In this document: in pieces, positions 31,489-40,918 of the stretch
Position numbering within the stretch: the first letter of the stretch is position 1
Layout of the letters: each line of letters begins with the position of its first letter
Assembly: GCF_005080865.1 (NCBI RefSeq)
Contig: NZ_CP034861.1
Coordinates: forward strand, 555,239 to 619,238
From: Buchnera aphidicola (Muscaphis stroyani)
Lineage (GTDB): Bacteria; Pseudomonadota; Gammaproteobacteria; Enterobacterales; Enterobacteriaceae
DNA length: 64,000 nucleotides
Reading direction: 5' to 3'
The notes under the pieces: model-generated
Seen by the model: only the letters and a program-made list of their open reading frames with translations
The model's database searches: none
Told to the model about the DNA's origin: nothing
Program-made: the position numbers and the translations under genes

Positions 31489-33138
31489 TTACTTGATAAA
31501 AGAATTATAAAAATTGATGAGACCATGAGTCGAAGAATCATAACATTTATCTTCTTTTTTTTGATTTAAATAACTATATATATTTTCTGCTAATTCTTTT
31601 CCTATTTCCACTCCCCATTGATCGAAACTAAAAATATTTAAAATATGACCTTGAACAAAAATTTTATGCTCATATAAAGCAATTAACGCTCCTAAATTAT
31701 AAGGATTAACTTTTCTTATAAGAATTGAATTAGTTGGTTGATTTCCTTTACATACTTTAAAAGGTAAAATTCTATTTATTTCAATATCTGATTTTCCAGA
31801 TAATATCAACTCTTTTAAGATAGTTTCTTTAGATTTTCCAAAAGCTAATGCTCGAGTTTGTGAAAAAAAATTAGATATTAGCTTAAGGTGATGATGTCCT
31901 ATTTCGTTATGAGACAAAACAGGAGCAATGAAATCAGAAGGAATTAATTTAGTTCCTTGATGCATCAATTGATAAAACGCATGTTGACCATTTGTTCCAG
32001 GCTCTCCCCAAATAATAGGACCAGTTTGATACCTTACTTTTCTTCCATATTTATCAACAGATTTTCCATTAGATTCCATGTTAGATTGTTGGAAATAAGC
32101 TGAAAAACGATGCATATATTGATCATATGGAAGTATAGCTTCAGTTTCAGAACCAAAAAAATTAGCATACCAAATACTAATTAAAGCAAGTAATATTGGA
32201 ATATTTTTGCTATAACTAGTGTTTAGAAAATGATTATCCATATCATGAGCTCCATTTAAAAACTTTTTAAAATTTTCAAATCCAATTGATAAAATAATAG
32301 ATAATCCCGCTGCAGACCATAATGAAAATCGACCACCTACCCAATTCCAAAATTCAAAAAAATTGTTTGAGTTAATACCAAACTTTAAAACATTTTTAAT
32401 GTTAGTTGATAAGGCAAAAAAGTGTTTGTCTAGTGCATGTAAATTTTTTGATTTTTTTAAAAACCATATTTTTGCGCTATTCGCATTAGTCATTGTTTCA
32501 TCTGTTTTAAAACTTTTAGAAGCTATTAAAAATAACGTTCTTTCTGGATTTATTTTTTTTAAAATTTCGCACAAATGAGTACCATCTACATTTGAAACAT
32601 AGTGTATATTTAAATGATTTTTATATGGACGGAGCGCTTCTGTAACCATGTACGGACCTAAATCTGAACCTCCAATTCCAATATTTACAATGTCGGAGAT
32701 AGACTTTCCAGTATAACCTTTCCAATTGCCACTAATAACAAGATTTGAAAATAATCTCATTTTTTCAAGAACATTATTAATTTTTGTCATTATATTGCAT
32801 TTATCGACTATAATTGGATAATTAGTTTGATTTCGTAATGCTATATGCAATACAGGTCGATCTTCTGTATAATTAATTGAGTTTCCGGAAAACATTGAAT
32901 TGATGGCGGATTTTATATTCATTTCTTCAGCTAAATGTAATAATTTGATCATAGTTTCATAAGTTATTCGATTTTTAGAAAAATCAACCAACATTTCATT
33001 ATTAAATACAATAGAAAAATTATTGAATCGATTGATATCAACTGAAAAAAGATCTCTTAAATGAATATTTTTTATTTTTTTAAAGTGATTTTTTAAATCT
33101 TTCCAAGACGCAGTATGAATTAAATTAATATTTTTCAT
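31489..33138 (-). CDS. pgi: Glucose-6-phosphate isomerase
   Basis: Interconverts glucose-6-phosphate and fructose-6-phosphate. It has 549 residues, the E. coli length. Signatures: [13 protein letters not shown], the block [13 protein letters not shown], the catalytic glutamate in [16 protein letters not shown], and histidine and lysine in the C-terminal part ([12 protein letters not shown]). AGAGG precedes the ATG. Its position upstream of mtlA-mtlD places three hexose-phosphate genes together: mannitol enters as fructose-6-phosphate beside the Pgi step. Confidence 0.96.
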   Translation of the reverse strand: MKNINLIHTASWKDLKNHFKKIKNIHLRDLFSVDINRFNNFSIVFNNEMLVDFSKNRITYETMIKLLHLAEEMNIKSAINSMFSGNSINYTEDRPVLHIALRNQTNYPIIVDKCNIMTKINNVLEKMRLFSNLVISGNWKGYTGKSISDIVNIGIGGSDLGPYMVTEALRPYKNHLNIHYVSNVDGTHLCEILKKINPERTLFLIASKSFKTDETMTNANSAKIWFLKKSKNLHALDKHFFALSTNIKNVLKFGINSNNFFEFWNWVGGRFSLWSAAGLSIILSIGFENFKKFLNGAHDMDNHFLNTSYSKNIPILLALISIWYANFFGSETEAILPYDQYMHRFSAYFQQSNMESNGKSVDKYGRKVRYQTGPIIWGEPGTNGQHAFYQLMHQGTKLIPSDFIAPVLSHNEIGHHHLKLISNFFSQTRALAFGKSKETILKELILSGKSDIEINRILPFKVCKGNQPTNSILIRKVNPYNLGALIALYEHKIFVQGHILNIFSFDQWGVEIGKELAENIYSYLNQKKEDKCYDSSTHGLINFYNSFIK

Positions 33139-33544
33139 AAAAATCTACCTCTTTTATTAATTAAATATAAAATTTTTTACTGTTCATCTTAATATTTTTT
33201 TCTTTTAAATGTTAAAAATTATAAAAAATATTTTTATATTTTATCATATAAATATTATTTAAAAATAATTTTAAAAAACAAATCAGCATTAGTATTATAA
33301 ATTTTTATTTCAATATATTTTAAATATTTACTTAATTATAGTTTTACAATTTTTTAATAAAAAACTTAATTTTTTATTTTTTACTGAATTTGTATTTTAC
33401 AAAACCAGAAAAAATTTAGAAAATAAATTAAAATTATTTAAAAATAAAATTAATTCAATTTTAATAAAAATTTAAAAAATTGCTATATCCTTTAACTAAG
33501 TATGCTTTTATTTAAAAACCACAATATTCTAATAAATATAAAAT
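33139..33544. other. Divergent spacer between pgi and orn
   Basis: 406 bases of very A+T-rich sequence carrying the two divergent promoters. No open frame, tRNA or hairpin with a G+C-rich stem is visible. Confidence 0.55.
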
Positions 33545-34099
33545 ATGAAAAATAACAATCTTATTTGGATTGATTTGGAAATGACAGGATTAAATCCTAG
33601 TGTTCATCGTATTATTGAAATTGCAACATTAGTTACAGATTCTAATTTAAATGTCATTTCCTTAGGGCCAGTTATTGCAGTACATCAAAATCAACAAAAT
33701 ATTTCACTAATGGACAAATGGAACGTTCGTGTTCATGAAAAAAATGGTTTAATAAAACGTGTCAAAACAAGTTTGTATGATGAACGTAAAGCTGAAGCAG
33801 AAACTATAGTTTTTTTAAAAAAATGGGTTCCTATTAAATCATCTCCTATGTGCGGAAACAGCATCACTCAAGATCGAAGATTTTTATTTCAGTATATGCC
33901 CGATTTAGAAAATTATTTTCACTATCGATGTATAGATGTTAGTACTCTCAAAGAATTAGTTTCTAGATGGAATCCTGTAATTTTTAAAAGAATGAAAAAA
34001 AAACACACTCATACAGCACTTCAAGATATTCAAGAATCTATAAAAGAATTAAATTTTTATAAAAAAAATTTTTTACTTACAGATTTATGTCTCAAATAA
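33545..34099 (+). CDS. orn: Oligoribonuclease
   Basis: Degrades 2-5-nucleotide RNA fragments to mononucleotides, the final essential step of RNA turnover. It has 184 residues (E. coli 181). DEDDh motifs: [12 protein letters not shown] at the start, [12 protein letters not shown] in the middle and [14 protein letters not shown] at the end. Together with RNase R (rnr) it forms the RNA-degradation set of this window. No clear ribosome site precedes the ATG. Confidence 0.96.
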   Translation: MKNNNLIWIDLEMTGLNPSVHRIIEIATLVTDSNLNVISLGPVIAVHQNQQNISLMDKWNVRVHEKNGLIKRVKTSLYDERKAEAETIVFLKKWVPIKSSPMCGNSITQDRRFLFQYMPDLENYFHYRCIDVSTLKELVSRWNPVIFKRMKKKHTHTALQDIQESIKELNFYKKNFLLTDLCLK

Positions 34100-34215
34100 T
34101 AAGAAATAATTTATATGTTTTAATTAAAAAATAATTTTATATAAAAATTAAAAAAGAAAGCTTGAAAAATATTTTTTATCTAGATAAAATGTATTCATTA
34201 AAAAATATAAAATTT

Positions 34216-34290
34216 GCGGGAATAGCTCAGCGGTAGAGCACAACCTTGCCAAGGTTGGGGTCGCGAGTTCAAATCTCGTTTCCCGCTCCA
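34216..34290 (+). tRNA. tRNA-Gly (GCC)
   Basis: Cloverleaf with acceptor GCGGGAA/TTCCCGC, discriminator T, anticodon loop TTGCCAA (GCC) and T arm GCGAGTTCAAATCTCGT. It is almost identical to E. coli glyVWXY tRNA. 75 bases including an encoded CCA. Confidence 0.97.
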
Positions 34291-34531
34291 ATCATATGAT
34301 AGCAAAGTGCTATTTTCAAAATAAAAATTTTTTTCCATTTTTATACTAAAAATAAAAAAATTTATAATATATGTCAATTAATTAAGAATTAAACATCAAT
34401 ATAAAATTATTTTATAAAAACAGAATTATAAGTTTTTATTCATTAAAAACTTACTCAAATATTGAAACACTAATTCCTTTAATAAAATATTTAATTCATA
34501 TTAAATGCATAGAAAATTAAGGAAAACATTT

Positions 34532-35420
34532 ATGATTTTTTATTGTTTTTATAAGTGGATGATTTTTTCTTTCTTTTTATTTATTTTTCAGGTGCATGCC
34601 AATAATATTTCTTCAAATCAATATTATCTTAATAAGATATCATTAGATCTCATCAAAAAAAATAATTTCAAAAAAAAAATCAAAAACAAATTTTAGTTTC
34701 ATTATAGATGAAAAAATTATCATTTTAATAGATCCAGGACATGGAGGAAAAGACCCTGGAGCAATAGGACATTCAGGATTACAAGAAAAAAAAGTAACTC
34801 TAAATATAGCTCTTAAAATCAAAAAACTGTTCGAAAAAGAAAAAAGATTTCAGATAATTTTAACTAGAAAAAATGACTGTAATCTCTCAGTACAAAAGAG
34901 AAAACAGTATTTTAAAAAACATTACGCCAATTTATTGGTATCTATTCATGTCAACTCTTCTAAAAAAGCGTACGTGTCAGGAGCCTCTACATGGATAATT
35001 TCAAATAACAGAATGAATCGAGAAATTAATAATTATTTAAAAAATAATAAAGAAATTATATTTTTTGAAAAAAAGATTCAAAAAATTTTAAATAAAAATA
35101 TACTTAACATTGGTTTAAAAAAATCTATTCTTAATTTTCAATTTAATAATTTTCAAAAAATGGAAATTGATTTATCTGATTGTATTCTTAAAGAACTTAA
35201 AAAAAATACTAAACTGTATAAAAAAAATCCAAACTATGCAAACTTCGGAATTTTAAGTTCAATTAATATGCCTTCTTTATTAATTGAAATTGGTTTTATT
35301 ACAAATTTTAAAGAAGAACAAAAATTAAAAACACAAAACTATCAAAATCATATTGCTTACTCTATCTATCACGCTTTAAAAAAATTTTTTTATTCAAAAA
35401 AAAATAAGAAAAATAATTAA
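34532..35420 (+). pseudogene. amiB: N-acetylmuramoyl-L-alanine amidase, split by a frame error at poly(A) (possibly rescued)
   Basis: Periplasmic zinc amidase (Amidase_3) that cleaves septal murein. The first frame encodes a signal peptide (MIFYCFYKWMIF...FQVHA) and ends at 34696. The catalytic domain continues in the +1 frame: LIDPGHGGKDPGAIG, SIHVNSS and LLIEIGFITN hold the zinc and catalytic residues. Frames meet at A10 (34670-34679), with an A8 run just upstream; removing one A gives a single 295-residue protein. The N-terminal AMIN and C-terminal LysM domains of E. coli AmiB (445 residues) are missing. ATG 34532 is chosen because AAGGA precedes it; an ATG at 34505 is nine codons upstream. 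The catalytic part lacks its own strong start, so rescue would be needed for export. Confidence 0.82.
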
Positions 35421-35503
35421 AGCTATGTGTTTCACTCTTAGATTAAAAAGAGAATCATACTGAAAAATGTATAAAATATTTTCATATAGTTAAAAATATT
35501 TTA

Positions 35504-35537
35504 TAAGCATCTAAAAGTTATTAATTAAAGACGCTTA
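35504..35537. terminator. Possible terminator between amiB and rpmE
   Basis: Inverted repeat TAAGCATCT/AGACGCTTA (one mismatch) around a 16-base A+T loop, between the convergent ends of amiB and rpmE. On the minus strand it is followed by AAAATATTTTTAAC. The stem is weak and the loop long, so this is tentative. Confidence 0.35.
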
Positions 35538-35563
35538 AAATAAAAAATTAAATAAATATAACG

Positions 35564-35776
35564 CTATTTTCTTTCAGTAAGTTTAAAACGTTTTTTAAAT
35601 CTTTCAACGCGACCTCCAGTATCAATAGTTCTTTGTTTTCCTGTATAAAATGGATGACATTTTGAACATATATCTAAATTTAAATTATGACTAATAGTAG
35701 AAAAAACTTGAACAATATTTCCGCAAGAACAAGTGGCTGTTATCTTAGAATAACAAGGATGGATTTTTTTTTTCAT
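35564..35776 (-). CDS. rpmE: 50S ribosomal protein L31 (zinc type)
   Basis: Forms part of the bridge between the subunits. It has 70 residues, the E. coli length. The zinc ligands are present as CSCG at about residues 16-19 and CSKC at 37-40, with the conserved [24 protein letters not shown] precedes the ATG. In E. coli rpmE also lies near ftsN and hslVU, supporting the ftsN call next door. Confidence 0.97.
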   Translation of the reverse strand: MKKKIHPCYSKITATCSCGNIVQVFSTISHNLNLDICSKCHPFYTGKQRTIDTGGRVERFKKRFKLTERK

Positions 35777-35916
35777 GAAAGTTCCTAAATATTTTCAATA
35801 ATATGTAACACAAAAAACTGTTATCGATTAAAATACTAAAAAATAAATAATTTTTATCAAAAAAGATACATAAAAACATATGCATTATAATTCAAACAAA
35901 ATTAATTCGGTGTATT

Positions 35917-36129
35917 TTGAAAAAAAAAAAAATAAAATCTAAAATATATATATTTTTAACATCAATTATATTTATTTTTTTTATTTTTTTTATTTTTTTT
36001 AAAATAAACGCAATCAAAACTAATGTAACACAAAAAAAAATTAATGATCAAGATACAAAAAATAATAATTTATTACCTCCAAAACCTAAAAATAAATGGA
36101 AATATATTAAAAAATTAGAAAATTTATAA
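35917..36129 (+). CDS. ftsN: Miniature cell-division protein FtsN (anchor plus essential E motif only)
   Basis: 70 residues: a basic cytoplasmic start, one membrane segment (about residues 11-29) and a short periplasmic tail. The tail LLPPKPKNKWKYIKKLEN (about 52-69) aligns with E. coli FtsN residues 75-91, the essential region whose Trp83, Tyr85 and Leu89 activate septal murein synthesis; here they are Trp61, Tyr63 and Leu67. The E. coli protein has 319 residues; its glutamine-rich stalk and SPOR domain are gone. Position just before hslV is the E. coli order ftsN-hslV-hslU. The start is uncertain: TTG at 35917 is followed at once by A13. An ATG at 35880 runs into the same tract in another frame and would need one A fewer. 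Confidence 0.8.
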   Translation: MKKKKIKSKIYIFLTSIIFIFFIFFIFFKINAIKTNVTQKKINDQDTKNNNLLPPKPKNKWKYIKKLENL

Positions 36130-36290
36130 AAGATTTACAGTTATCTGATAAAAAATATTTCCTTTTTGATTTTAAAAATATTTCCAAAATGTAAAATTAA
36201 TTAAGAAAAATATAAATATTTTTAATATAAATTAAAATTTAATAAAAATTTTTTATTTCAAATAAAAACGATATTTAAGAGGTTTTTCTC

Positions 36291-36821
36291 GTGACCACAA
36301 TATTAAGCGTAAGATTAAAAAACCAAGTAGTAATTGGAGGTGATGGTCAAGCAACTTTAGGCAATACTATCATGAAAAGTAACGTAAAGAAAATTAGAAC
36401 TCTTTATCACGAAAAAGTTATTGCTGGTTTTGCAGGCGGAACTGCAGATGCTTTTACTTTATTTGAAATGTTTGAAAAAAAACTAGGAATTTATCAAGGT
36501 CAATTGCAGCGTTCTGCTATTGAACTAGCTAAAGATTGGAGATCAGATCGAATGCTGAGAAAACTTGAAGCTTTACTAGCTGTAGCTGATAAAGATACTT
36601 CTTTAATTATTACGGGAAATGGAGATGTAATACAACCTGAAGATGACTTAATAGCTATAGGATCCGGAGGAAGTTACGCTCAATCCGCTGCTCGAGCATT
36701 AATAGAAAACACTAATTTTAATGCTAATCAAATCGTAGAAAAATCACTAACAATTGCTGCAAACATCTGTATTTATACCAATCACACTTTTACTATAAAA
36801 AAACTAATTTCAGAAAAATAA
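36291..36821 (+). CDS. hslV: ATP-dependent protease subunit HslV
   Basis: Threonine protease core of the HslUV complex, a two-ring dodecamer. It has 176 residues, as in E. coli. GTG is the start (GTGACCACA), so the mature protein begins with the catalytic TT after removal of the initiator. [11 protein letters not shown] and [15 protein letters not shown] are unchanged. Only 11 bases separate it from hslU. In E. coli the operon is heat-induced; I do not see a convincing sigma-32 site in the 161 bases upstream. Confidence 0.96.
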   Translation: MTTILSVRLKNQVVIGGDGQATLGNTIMKSNVKKIRTLYHEKVIAGFAGGTADAFTLFEMFEKKLGIYQGQLQRSAIELAKDWRSDRMLRKLEALLAVADKDTSLIITGNGDVIQPEDDLIAIGSGGSYAQSAARALIENTNFNANQIVEKSLTIAANICIYTNHTFTIKKLISEK

Positions 36822-36832
36822 GGATTATCTCC

Positions 36833-38164
36833 ATGTCTGATATGACTCCTCCTCAAATTGTTTCTGAACTTGACAAATTTATTATCGGTCAATCAAAAGC
36901 AAAAAGAGCTGTATCTATTGCATTAAGGAACCGCTGGCGTCGAATGCAACTCAATAGCGAATTACGTCACGAAATTACGCCTAAAAATATTTTAATGATA
37001 GGTCCAACTGGAGTAGGAAAAACAGAAATCGCCAGACGTTTAGCTAAATTAGCAAACTCTCCCTTTATTAAAGTTGAGGCCACTAAATTCACTGAAGTAG
37101 GATATGTAGGTAAAGAAGTTGACTCTATTATTCGAGATTTAACAGATGCTGCAATTAAAATGATCCGAATCAAAAAAATAAAAAAAAATAAAGCAAGAGT
37201 TGCAGAAATAGTTGAAGAAAGAATTTTAGATGTTCTTGTTCCAAGACCAAAAAATAATTGGACAGAAACTGAAAAAAATGAAAGTTTAATAAAAACTATA
37301 CAAAAATTTAGAAAAAAATTAAGAGAAGGTACGTTGAATGAAAGAGAGATAGAAATTAATGTATTATCTTCTTCTATGGGTGTAGAAATAATGGCTCCTC
37401 CAGGAATGGAAGAACTAACAAATCAATTGCAGTCTTTATTTCAAAATTTAGGAAATCACAAAAAAAATAGAAGAAGACTCAAAATTAAAGATGCAATAAT
37501 TCTATTAACAGAAGAAGAAGCATTCAAATTAGTAAATCCAGAAGAAATTAAAAAAGAAGCCATTCACGAAGTAGAACAAAATGGAATCGTTTTTGTAGAC
37601 GAAATTGATAAAATATGTAAAAGAGGAGATTCTTCTGGACCAGATGTTTCTAGAGAAGGAGTGCAACGAGATTTGCTGCCATTAATTGAAGGGTGTACTG
37701 TATCTACCAAACATGGAATGATTAAAACTGATCATATTTTGTTTATTGCATCTGGAGCTTTTCAAACATCTACTCCTTCCGATTTAATCCCTGAACTACA
37801 AGGACGTCTTCCAATTAGGGTAGAATTACAAGCACTTACAATTAATGATTTTGAAAAAATATTAACAGAACCAAAAGCATCTATTACTGAACAATATAAA
37901 GCACTTATGGAAACAGAAGGTGTTTCTATAAATTTTACTAAAGACGGAATCAGAAATATTGCTGAAGCTGCTTGGAAAGTTAATGAATCTATGGAAAATA
38001 TTGGAGCTCGTAGGTTGCATACTGTACTAGAGAAATTAATGGAAGATATATCTTTTAACGCAAGCGATAACAATGGAAAAAAAATTAAAATTGACTCAAA
38101 TTATGTAGGAAAACATTTAGATCAATTAATATCTAACGAGGATCTTAGTCGTTTTATTTTGTAA
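36833..38164 (+). CDS. hslU: ATP-dependent protease ATPase subunit HslU
   Basis: AAA+ unfoldase that feeds substrates to HslV. It has 443 residues, the E. coli length. Walker [10 protein letters not shown] at about residues 57-65, the pore loop in [11 protein letters not shown], the intermediate domain (about 110-240), Walker [11 protein letters not shown], the sensor region and the C-terminal tail DLSRFIL that inserts into HslV are all present. AAGGA lies eight bases before the ATG. Confidence 0.97.
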   Translation: MSDMTPPQIVSELDKFIIGQSKAKRAVSIALRNRWRRMQLNSELRHEITPKNILMIGPTGVGKTEIARRLAKLANSPFIKVEATKFTEVGYVGKEVDSIIRDLTDAAIKMIRIKKIKKNKARVAEIVEERILDVLVPRPKNNWTETEKNESLIKTIQKFRKKLREGTLNEREIEINVLSSSMGVEIMAPPGMEELTNQLQSLFQNLGNHKKNRRRLKIKDAIILLTEEEAFKLVNPEEIKKEAIHEVEQNGIVFVDEIDKICKRGDSSGPDVSREGVQRDLLPLIEGCTVSTKHGMIKTDHILFIASGAFQTSTPSDLIPELQGRLPIRVELQALTINDFEKILTEPKASITEQYKALMETEGVSINFTKDGIRNIAEAAWKVNESMENIGARRLHTVLEKLMEDISFNASDNNGKKIKIDSNYVGKHLDQLISNEDLSRFIL

Positions 38165-38194
38165 GGTTTTTCGTTGTATTAAAATAATTAAAAT

Positions 38195-38238
38195 ATTTGT
38201 CCATTGTTGTAAATATTCGAATGGATGAATATTTTTTA
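38195..38238 (+). terminator. Probable terminator after hslVU
   Basis: An eleven-position stem (38195-38205 with 38220-38230, two G-T pairs) around a 14-base loop, followed by ATTTTTT. It separates hslU from the heat-shock promoter of ibpA. The stem core is TCCATT/AATGGA. Confidence 0.5.
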
Positions 38239-38259
38239 ATAAAAAATTTATTTTTTCTA

Positions 38260-38286
38260 TTGAAAAAAACAAAAAATACCCTATAT
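38260..38286 (+). promoter_or_regulatory. Sigma-32 heat-shock promoter of ibpA
   Basis: TTGAAA (38260-38265) and CCCTATAT (38279-38286) are separated by 13 bases, matching the sigma-32 pattern CTTGAA / CCCCATnT. The spacer is two A runs broken by one C. It lies about 75 bases before the ibpA start. In pea-aphid Buchnera a single-base loss in the A run of this same spacer is known to block ibpA induction and lower host heat tolerance. Confidence 0.8.
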
Positions 38287-38360
38287 CAATAGAAAGAAGA
38301 AACTTTTTAGTGTATAAAATTCAAATATTTTTCAATATAAAAAGTATCAAGGAGATTTTT

Positions 38361-38840
38361 ATGTCTTATCGTTCTCTTTCTTTTATACCAAGTTTTCATC
38401 ACGACAGTGTTTTTTCAAATAGATTTAATCAAATTGATAAAATGTTTAGCACTTTAACTGGAGAAAAACCAATATCTGATACTCCTTTATACAATCTATG
38501 TCAAATTAGTGAAACACAATATAAATTATCAATCAGTATCCCAGGATATAAAGAATCAGAATTAGATATATCTGTACATAATAATGAACTGTTAATTACT
38601 GGAAAAAAAGAGAAACAAAAAAAAGAAAAAGAAGAATTAATAAAATGGCTACATAAAAGTATAACAATTAGCGACTTTTCTCTTCAATTTAAATTAAACC
38701 ATAAAATTAAAGTTCAACGAGCAGAATTATCTTTAGGTATACTAGTGTTAAATTTTGAATGTCAAATTCCAGAAGAAGAAAAACCTAAAAAAATACTAAT
38801 TTCTACGGAAAAAAATAATAAAATTATTGAAAAAAAATAA
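38361..38840 (+). CDS. ibpA: Small heat-shock protein IbpA
   Basis: Holdase that binds unfolding proteins for refolding by DnaK and ClpB. It has 159 residues (E. coli IbpA 137). An alpha-crystallin domain spans about residues 45-125, with SIPGYKESELDISVHNNELLITGKK split as two conserved blocks. The E. coli C-terminal I-x-I motif is replaced by a K- and E-rich tail in which PKKILIST may act as a substitute. AAGGAG stands just before ATG 38361; the frame is open to 38310 but those codons precede the ribosome site. The 5' leader is about 60-70 bases, and I did not recognise a ROSE-type RNA thermometer in it. Confidence 0.93.
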   Translation: MSYRSLSFIPSFHHDSVFSNRFNQIDKMFSTLTGEKPISDTPLYNLCQISETQYKLSISIPGYKESELDISVHNNELLITGKKEKQKKEKEELIKWLHKSITISDFSLQFKLNHKIKVQRAELSLGILVLNFECQIPEEEKPKKILISTEKNNKIIEKK

Positions 38841-38957
38841 TTTTTTAAAATCCTTAATAAAATAACAATTTTTAGATATTAATTACATCATTGTACTTAT
38901 TATTAAAAAATAAAAGTACAATGATAAAAATAATTTATAAGTAACTTAGGATAAATA

Positions 38958-39707
38958 ATGAATCCATGGATTAAAGCGACAGTTTTAGAAATAAATAGAT
39001 GGACTGAAAATTTATTTAGTCTTATTTTACGAGCATCTATATCTTCTTTTAAAGCCGGACAATTTACTAAATTAGCGTTACAAGATTTTAATAAAAAAAA
39101 AATTCAAAGAGCTTATTCTTACGTTAATGCTCCTAATGATACAAATATAGAGATTTATATTAGGAGAATTTCTAATGGAAATTTAAGTAATCAGTTGTAT
39201 TATCTTAAAAATGGAAGTGAAATTTTTATTAAAAAAAACGCATATGGTTTCTTTGTTTTAGATGAAATACCAGATTCTGAAATATTATGGATGTTTGCTA
39301 CAGGTGCAGCTATAGGTCCTTACTGTTCTATTTTACAAGAAAGAAAAAATACTCATAGATTTAAAAAAATTGTCTTAGTACATGCTGCAAAATATCAAAA
39401 TGAATTAAACTATTTACCATTAATGAAAAAACTTTTAAAAATATACGACGGGCAGTTAAAAATTCAAACTATTCTTAGTCAAGAGGAAAGTAAATATTCT
39501 TTAGTTGGAAGAATTCCTTTTTTATTAAGTAATAAATCTTTAGAAAAAAAAATTGGTTTAAATATAAATAAAAAAAATTCTCATATTATGCTATGTGGAA
39601 ATCCTAATATGATTAAAGATACTTACAATTTTTTAAAAACTCATAAAAATATGAAAAAAAATTTAAGACGTGCACCTGGTCATATCACAGTTGAAAGTTA
39701 CTGGTAA
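38958..39707 (+). CDS. fpr: Ferredoxin/flavodoxin-NADP(+) reductase
   Basis: FAD enzyme passing electrons between NADPH and ferredoxin or flavodoxin. It has 249 residues (E. coli 248). The FAD motif is [10 protein letters not shown], the NADP-binding region begins [14 protein letters not shown], and [12 protein letters not shown] precedes the C-terminal VESYW with the aromatic end that stacks on FAD. AGGA before the ATG. It could reduce the ferredoxin encoded by fdx at 61415, supplying electrons to Fe-S assembly and radical SAM enzymes (inference). Confidence 0.94.
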   Translation: MNPWIKATVLEINRWTENLFSLILRASISSFKAGQFTKLALQDFNKKKIQRAYSYVNAPNDTNIEIYIRRISNGNLSNQLYYLKNGSEIFIKKNAYGFFVLDEIPDSEILWMFATGAAIGPYCSILQERKNTHRFKKIVLVHAAKYQNELNYLPLMKKLLKIYDGQLKIQTILSQEESKYSLVGRIPFLLSNKSLEKKIGLNINKKNSHIMLCGNPNMIKDTYNFLKTHKNMKKNLRRAPGHITVESYW

Positions 39708-40313
39708 ATTTACCATTTCACAATATAAATTAATAAAAAATTAGTAAAAAATAAACTTTTTTAAAATATATTCATGTAATTAAATACATTTAATTTAATA
39801 GTACTTTCTTTAAAAAATTTGTTTGATTAAATTATTTTATTAGTTTATCTACAAAAAATACTTAAATCTTAATAAAAAATTTTAAGCATTTTATGAATAA
39901 CAAAATGTAAATTTTAAATTTTATTAATAAAGAATTATTTCTCAATAAAAAAATATAAAAATAAATAAAATTTCTATAAATTTATTTAAATTTAATACTT
40001 TAACAATGAATTTTTATTATCATTTAACAAAATAAAAAACAATACTACTGAATTTAAGCAAGTTTAAGGTTATAAAATTTATTTTTCAAAAATTTTTAAA
40101 ATTATAATTAATTTAACTCATAAAGTACTTTCATGTCATTAATAAGTATTTTATTAAAAAATTAAATTTTTTATTATTGTTGACAATAATTTTAATCTTA
40201 AAAAAATTAATATTAATATTACTATTGTAAATATTTTAGTATGATATAAAAATAAATTTCTAAAAAAGATATTCATAAATATTTTTTCAAAAAAATTACT
40301 TATAGATTAAAAA
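39708..40313. other. Spacer between fpr and coaD
   Basis: 606 bases without a supported gene. A near-perfect palindrome ATTATTGT-TG-ACAATAAT stands at 40173-40190 and contains TTGACA (40180-40185), but no good -10 hexamer follows at the normal distance. The remainder is uniform A+T-rich sequence. Confidence 0.5.
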
Positions 40314-40811
40314 ATGAATAAAAATGCAATATATCCTGGTACTTTTGATCCAATTACATATGGACATTTAGATATAATCACACGTGCTTCAAAAATTTTT
40401 GATCACATAATTATTGCAATTTCTGAAAGTTTTCATAAAAAACCAATTTTCAACTTAAAAGAGCGTATAAAATTAACAAAAATTGCTACATCTCATTTAA
40501 TAAACATAAAAAAAATAATTGGATTTAATGATTTAGTTGCTAATTTAGCAAAACAAGAAAATTCTAAAGTTCTTATTAGAGGAGTTCGTACAATATTTGA
40601 TTTCGATTATGAAATTAAATTAGCTGCTATTAATAAACAAATTTATCCACATCTAGAAAGCGTCTTTTTTCTTTCTTCTAAAGAAGTATCATTTATATCT
40701 TCATCGTTCGTAAAAGAAATAGCAAAATATAACGGAAATTTTAAACCATATCTTCCTAAAAAAATATATTTTGCTTCTTTAAAAAAATTGAATAAACTGT
40801 CTTTAAAATAA
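40314..40811 (+). CDS. coaD: Phosphopantetheine adenylyltransferase
   Basis: Penultimate step of coenzyme A synthesis: 4'-phosphopantetheine plus ATP to dephospho-CoA. It has 165 residues (E. coli 159). The nucleotidyltransferase motif is YPGTFDPITYGHLD at about residues 7-20; RGVRTIFDFDYE, and SFISSSFVKEIA near the C-terminus, are conserved. No obvious ribosome site. In E. coli coaD follows waaA, which is absent here. Confidence 0.95.
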   Translation: MNKNAIYPGTFDPITYGHLDIITRASKIFDHIIIAISESFHKKPIFNLKERIKLTKIATSHLINIKKIIGFNDLVANLAKQENSKVLIRGVRTIFDFDYEIKLAAINKQIYPHLESVFFLSSKEVSFISSSFVKEIAKYNGNFKPYLPKKIYFASLKKLNKLSLK

Positions 40812-40859
40812 TTAGTATTTTTGTATTTTTATTCATTAATAATTTTAAAAATTAAAAAT

Positions 40860-40886
40860 AATAGGGTATACATATGATACCCTATT
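40860..40886. terminator. Hairpin terminator between coaD and the orphan gene
   Basis: A perfect ten-base-pair stem AATAGGGTAT/ATACCCTATT with a seven-base loop, between the convergent ends of coaD (40811) and the gene at 40919. A T-rich run follows on the minus strand, so it best serves the minus-strand gene but may stop coaD transcripts too. Confidence 0.75.
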
Positions 40887-40918
40887 AAAAAACAATTGTT
40901 TAATATTTTGTATAAAAA

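Noticed and set aside
36130..36290. Sigma-32 promoter of hslVU
   Set aside because: TTGATT and CCAAAA occur with 12-base spacing near 36170-36195, but both hexamers depart from the consensus; the evidence is too thin compared with the ibpA site.
37762..38073. Open frame antisense to hslU
   Set aside because: Complement of a highly conserved gene; no ribosome site and no recognisable protein.
40173..40213. Promoter with TTGACA inside a palindrome upstream of coaD
   Set aside because: The -35 hexamer is perfect but the nearest TAATAT is 22 bases away, too far for a normal sigma-70 promoter; in this base composition palindromes of A and T are common.
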